Notes under the pieces: model-generated
Told to the model about the DNA's origin: nothing
Seen by the model: the letters and a program-made list of their open reading frames with translations, nothing else
The model's database searches: none
Assembly (NCBI GenBank): GCA_035293805.1
Contig: DATGMD010000028.1
Span: forward strand, 62,001 to 126,000
Length of the DNA: 64,000 nt
DNA from: JAJPHF01 sp035293805
GTDB lineage: Bacteria; Chloroflexota; UBA6077; JAJPHF01
Direction: 5' to 3'
Shown: positions 60,995-64,000 of the stretch, piece by piece
How positions within the stretch are numbered: position 1 is the first letter of the stretch
Layout: every line of letters begins with the position of its first letter
Translations under genes and position numbers: made by a program

Positions 60995-62140
60995 GTGGAG
61001 CCCATCGCGTTCGTCGGCAACGACCACCTGCTCTACGTGCTGGACGCGGTCGAGGCCGCGCCGCGCTGCTTGACGCCGGACGAGCCGGAGGGCGCGTTCA
61101 CCTGGCTGACGTGGGCAGCGGACGGCGACACGCTGGCCGTCATGCGGCGCGTGCGGGACGGCGGCCACGAGCGCGGGGCGGTCGAGCTGCGGGCCGCCGC
61201 GGACGGCGCCGCCCGGCGGCTCTGGACGGCGCGCGATGGCGGACCGGTGTTCCTCCACTGGGCGCCGGGCGGGCGGCGGCTCGGCATGCTCGTGCAGGAG
61301 CGAGATACGCTGCACCTCCTCGTGGCCGAGCGGGACGGTGGCACCCCCGCCACCGTCGTTTCGGGCGCGCCGCTGTACTGGACCTGGGCGCCCGACGGGT
61401 CGGCGCTGGTGGCGCACGTCGGCGGCCATTATCGCCGCGGCGAAGACGCGCGGGTCGTGCTGGTGCGCCTGGGCGCGGGCGCCGACGCCGGCGAGACGCT
61501 CAGCCGGCGGCCGCTCGGCTTTCGCGCCCCGGCCTGGGAGCCGGGCGGCACGCGCGTCGCCTACGCGGCCGCCGGCCCGGGCGGTGGCCGCGCGGCGGTG
61601 CTGCTCGACGTGGCGACCGGACAAAGCACGGAGCTAGCCGGGGTGGGCGAGACGCCGGCGCTCGTCTGGGCGCCCGGGGGCGGGCGCCTGGCGCTGGCGG
61701 CCGAGCGCACCGAGGCGGGCCTGTACGACGGACTGACCGTGTTGGACACCGCGCGCGGCAACGTGCGGCGGCTGCGGCGGCAAGTGCTGGCGTTCTTTTG
61801 GACGCCGGCGGGCGATGCGCTGCTGTGCGTCGGCGTGGACCCGGCGGGCGAGATGCTGACCTGGGAGCGCTTGGGCCTGGAGGATGGGGCGACGCGAACG
61901 CTGGCGCGCTTCGCGCCGACGCAGGAGATGGCGCTGCTCCTCGGCCATTTCGACCAGTACGCGCCGGCGGTCGCGCTCTACTCGCGTGAGGAGCCGGTGC
62001 TGCTGTTCGCGCACGCCAGCCAGGACACGCGCCATAACGGCCACTCGGCCGATCATAACGGACTCTGGCTGGTGACGGACGCCGAGCCGCCGATGCTGCG
62101 GCAGCTGGCCGGCGGCAGCATCGGCTTCTTCGCGCCCTGA
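60995..62140 (+). CDS. WD40/TolB-like beta-propeller protein
   Basis: 381 residues from GTG at 60995. Repeats of the type FTWLTWAADGDTLAVMRRV, VFLHWAPGGRRLGMLVQERD, YWTWAPDGSALVAHVGGHY, PAWEPGGTRVAYAAAGPGGG and LVWAPGGGRLALAAE recur every 45-50 residues, which implies a six- or seven-bladed PD40-like propeller. No signal peptide and no attached peptidase domain, so it is cytoplasmic and likely a binding platform or orphan sensor. It precedes the M24 gene by 39 bases; such propellers are often found beside prolyl-peptidase-like enzymes. Confidence 0.8.
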   Translation: MEPIAFVGNDHLLYVLDAVEAAPRCLTPDEPEGAFTWLTWAADGDTLAVMRRVRDGGHERGAVELRAAADGAARRLWTARDGGPVFLHWAPGGRRLGMLVQERDTLHLLVAERDGGTPATVVSGAPLYWTWAPDGSALVAHVGGHYRRGEDARVVLVRLGAGADAGETLSRRPLGFRAPAWEPGGTRVAYAAAGPGGGRAAVLLDVATGQSTELAGVGETPALVWAPGGGRLALAAERTEAGLYDGLTVLDTARGNVRRLRRQVLAFFWTPAGDALLCVGVDPAGEMLTWERLGLEDGATRTLARFAPTQEMALLLGHFDQYAPAVALYSREEPVLLFAHASQDTRHNGHSADHNGLWLVTDAEPPMLRQLAGGSIGFFAP

Positions 62141-62179
62141 GCACGTGGCCCCGCGCGAGATCGACTGGAGGATAGACTG

Positions 62180-63343
62180 GTGGCTACCGAGCACGAGTAC
62201 CCGCGCTTCTCCGACGCCGAGTTCGCCCGCCGGCACCGCGCGCTCCGAGAGCGCATGGACGCGGCCGACGTCGGCGTCGTCCTCGCGTATGGCAGTGGCG
62301 GCGCCGGCAGCCAGGTGCAGTACCTGACGAACTGGCCCGTGACCACCGAGGCCTGGCTCCTCTTCCCGCGCGAGGGCGAGATGGTCATGCGCGTCCACTA
62401 CTACAACCACGTGCCGCTCGCCCGCCGCGCCTCGATCGTGCCCGATGTCGCCTGGCGCGGCGTGGACGGCGCGACCACGATGGCGGAGGAGCTAAAGCGG
62501 CGGGGGCTCGACCGGGGTCGCATCGGCCTGGCCGGCCCGCTGCCCTGGTTCTCCTACGAGCGGCTGAAAGCGCTCCTGCCCGACGCGCGCATCGTCCCGT
62601 TCAACCAGGTGTTTACCGACCTGTTCATGGTGAAGAGCGACGAGGAGATCGCGTGGGCGCGGCGCGGTGCCGCCCTCGGCGATCGCGCCATGGCGGCGCT
62701 GGAGCGCGAGGCCAGGCCCGGCATCACCGAGTTCGACCTCGCCGCCATCGTGCAGGGCGCCTACCTGCCCCACGGCGGCCGCAACGTCATCCACTTCATG
62801 TCCACCACGCCGATGGCCGCGCCCGACGTCTGCGTGCCCGCGCAGTACCAGTCGCACCGCGTGATCCGGCCAGGCGACGTGCTGATTACCGAGATCAGCG
62901 TGAGCTACTGGGGCTACGGGGGCCAGTGCCTGCGGCCCTTCGCCATCGGCGCCGAGCCCACGCCCGAGTACGAGCGCCTCTACGAGGTGGCCGAGGCGGC
63001 GTTCTACGCGGTCGCGAAGGCGCTGAAGACGGGCGCTTCGCCAGCCGACGTGCTGGCGGCGAGCGACCTGATCGAGGAGGCCGGCTACTCCATCTACGAC
63101 GACCTGGTGCACGGCTACGGCAACGGCTACCTGCCGCCGGTGATGCGCACGCGCGGCACCAGCGTCGAGGACCCGCCGGCCGACTTCCGCTACCCCGAGA
63201 ACAGCCTGTGGGTGATCCAGCCGAACGTCATCACGCGGGACGAGCGCATGGGCCTCCAGGTGGGCGACGTGGTGCGCGTCACGGCGAACGGGGCCGAGCG
63301 CCTGCAAGAGTACCCGCTGCAGTTCGTGCGCTGCGGCCGCTAA
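62180..63343 (+). CDS. M24 pita-bread protein without the dimetal ligands (creatinase-like)
   Basis: 387 residues from GTG at 62180, GGAGG upstream. An N-terminal creatinase domain (ARRHRALRERMDAADVGVVL, YLTNWPVTTEAWLLFP) leads to the M24 domain: SDEEIAWARRGAALGDRAM, RNVIHFMSTTPM, RPGDVLITEISVSYWGYGGQ, LVHGYGNGYLPPVM and VIQPNVITRDERMGLQVGDV. The pita-bread His is kept, but the two Asp appear as Glu/Gln and the two Glu as Gln (IQPN, LQVG). A metal-free, creatinase-like hydrolase or a related C-N lyase is more likely than an aminopeptidase. Confidence 0.87.
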   Translation: MATEHEYPRFSDAEFARRHRALRERMDAADVGVVLAYGSGGAGSQVQYLTNWPVTTEAWLLFPREGEMVMRVHYYNHVPLARRASIVPDVAWRGVDGATTMAEELKRRGLDRGRIGLAGPLPWFSYERLKALLPDARIVPFNQVFTDLFMVKSDEEIAWARRGAALGDRAMAALEREARPGITEFDLAAIVQGAYLPHGGRNVIHFMSTTPMAAPDVCVPAQYQSHRVIRPGDVLITEISVSYWGYGGQCLRPFAIGAEPTPEYERLYEVAEAAFYAVAKALKTGASPADVLAASDLIEEAGYSIYDDLVHGYGNGYLPPVMRTRGTSVEDPPADFRYPENSLWVIQPNVITRDERMGLQVGDVVRVTANGAERLQEYPLQFVRCGR

Positions 63344-63410
63344 CCCCGGCCGCCCCGCGCCAGCACTCCGGCCCGCGCCGCCTTCATGGCGCGCAAGCAG
63401 GCGGCTGATG

Positions 63411-63519
63411 CCTTGCAGCGTTAAGCGATCTGCGACTTGCTGTCGGCGGAATGAGCGGACTCCAGCCCCTCGCGCACTCGACCTTGCAGCGTTAAGCGAT
63501 CTACGACTTGCTGTCGGCG
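63411..63519. repeat. Two 38-bp direct repeats with a 33-bp spacer
   Basis: CCTTGCAGCGTTAAGCGATC followed by TGCGACTTGCTGTCGGCG at 63411-63448, and the same with one change (TACG for TGCG) at 63482-63519. The 33-bp space and 71-bp period resemble a CRISPR unit, but only two copies exist and no leader or cas gene is seen. Confidence 0.6.
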
Positions 63520-63593
63520 CTGCCCGACTGCCGATCTCTCTTTCGTGCCCGCTAGGAGCAGCTTGTGCAGGTTAGCTGAGCACTCGTCGCCTG

Positions 63594-63620
63594 GTAGGGG
63601 CGGGTTTCATGCCCGCCCGC
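63594..63620. repeat. 27-bp dispersed repeat, copy 2
   Basis: GTAGGGGCGGGTTTCATGCC then CGCCCGC; inverted relative to copy 1 at 28786-28812, with two differences. Confidence 0.6.
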
Positions 63621-63650
63621 GGCCGTCGAGGCCGCAGCCCCGCCGGCGGC

Positions 63651-63798
63651 TGATACCGAATCCGGCGCTGGAGTTCCCAAACTCTCTCCCCCTGCCAGAG
63701 GGCCGGGGTGAGGTCCGTCCCTCCCCCTCTCCCCCTGGGAGAGGGCCGGGGTGAGGGCGCGCCCCGGTACCCCAACCACCGGGCCGGATCCGGTATGA
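63651..63798. repeat. MITE-like element, family A, copy 2
   Basis: 148 bp between TGATACCGAATCCGG (63651-63665) and CCGGATCCGGTATGA (63784-63798), which are inverted repeats with one mismatch. Inside are two CTCTCCCCCTG-GAGAGGGCC hairpin units followed by GGGGTGAGG. Confidence 0.65.
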
Positions 63799-64000
63799 CT
63801 ACTCAGCCTGAACGCACGCTGCACATGACGGCGAGTACGATCAACCCTATCGGCACTGCAACCGGAGGAAGCCGGCGCTAGCGGAGGCCGTTCGGCCCCG
63901 CGCCGACAAACGTCGGCCAGCTGCCGCAAGTGTCCACTACAGTCAGGGGCACGGTAGCTGACTGCCCGGCCGCCGACGGCCGAGTGAAGAAGCTCGTCTG

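Larger units (their letters stand above)
63344..64000. other. Right-edge region with stacked repeats, no gene
   Basis: 657 bases. It contains two copies of a 38-bp repeat (63411-63519), a copy of the 27-bp dispersed repeat (63594-63620) and a family A MITE-like element (63651-63798). From 63799 to the edge nothing is recognised. Confidence 0.6.

Noticed and set aside
63411..63519. Confirmed CRISPR array
   Set aside because: Only two repeat copies, no leader, no cas gene; kept as a finding, not as a CRISPR feature.

Overview
This is 64 kb of very GC-rich bacterial chromosome. The gene set suggests a member of the Chloroflexota (Thermomicrobia/Dehalococcoidia-like or an uncultured relative). 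It combines a single-chain alpha2-type glycyl-tRNA synthetase, a long Gram-positive-style SRP RNA with an Alu domain, pyruvate phosphate dikinase, a DUF1800/DUF1501 pair, an F420-type luciferase-like oxidoreductase, Gld-like ABC genes and many lipoproteins and Tat or Sec proteins. The taxonomic placement is an inference from this content.

Layout. 1-6.6 kb: edge of an acetamidase gene, a RidA-like remnant, an alkyltransferase-like repair protein, a Tat-type repeat protein, two overlapping MFS transporters and a PIN-type toxin-antitoxin pair. 6.7-12.4 kb: a carotenoid-desaturase-like flavoprotein, glycyl-tRNA synthetase and a glycoside-hydrolase-like lipoprotein. 12.4-18 kb: an ECF sigma factor overlapping a Rieske protein with an anti-sigma-like N terminus, then a four-gene Gld-type ABC operon. 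18-27.7 kb: an orphan ABC binding protein, a divergent Zn/Mn uptake system with a Fur-family regulator, three secreted proteins, QueG and an F420-type oxidoreductase. 27.8-35.8 kb: amidohydrolase, lepA, a second toxin-antitoxin pair, ppdK and a polyprenyl-phosphate mannosyltransferase-like enzyme. 35.8-41.3 kb: a P450, a NMT1/SsuA-like lipoprotein bracketed by two copies of a MITE-like repeat, an atypical M20 protein, the SRP RNA and a GNAT enzyme. 41.8-49.3 kb: a FN3 protein, an EpsI-domain protein, DUF1501 and DUF1800 proteins, an MFS exporter and tRNA-Gly(TCC).

49.6-53.1 kb holds the most notable locus. A membrane M50 protease with a PqqD/RRE-like N-terminal domain lies downstream of an 85-residue peptide that looks like a RiPP precursor (Franean1_4349/Os1348-like leader), with an MFS exporter divergent to it. 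A second peptide with the same leader pattern lies at 58.9 kb and overlaps a P-loop kinase gene. The stretch from 53.3 to 63.3 kb is a co-directional run: yqeY, then two small minus-strand ORFs, glmU-prs, a CorC-type protein, the kinase, peptide 2, an AtzG/GatC-like small protein, an amidase, a beta-propeller protein and an M24 pita-bread protein that has lost its acidic metal ligands.

The window is also rich in short dispersed intergenic repeats: two MITE-like families, a 27-bp family and heptad-type tandem repeats, some of them inside genes. A two-copy 38-bp direct repeat with CRISPR-like spacing lies near the right edge, with no cas genes nearby. All calls were made by reading the sequence; no database search was run.
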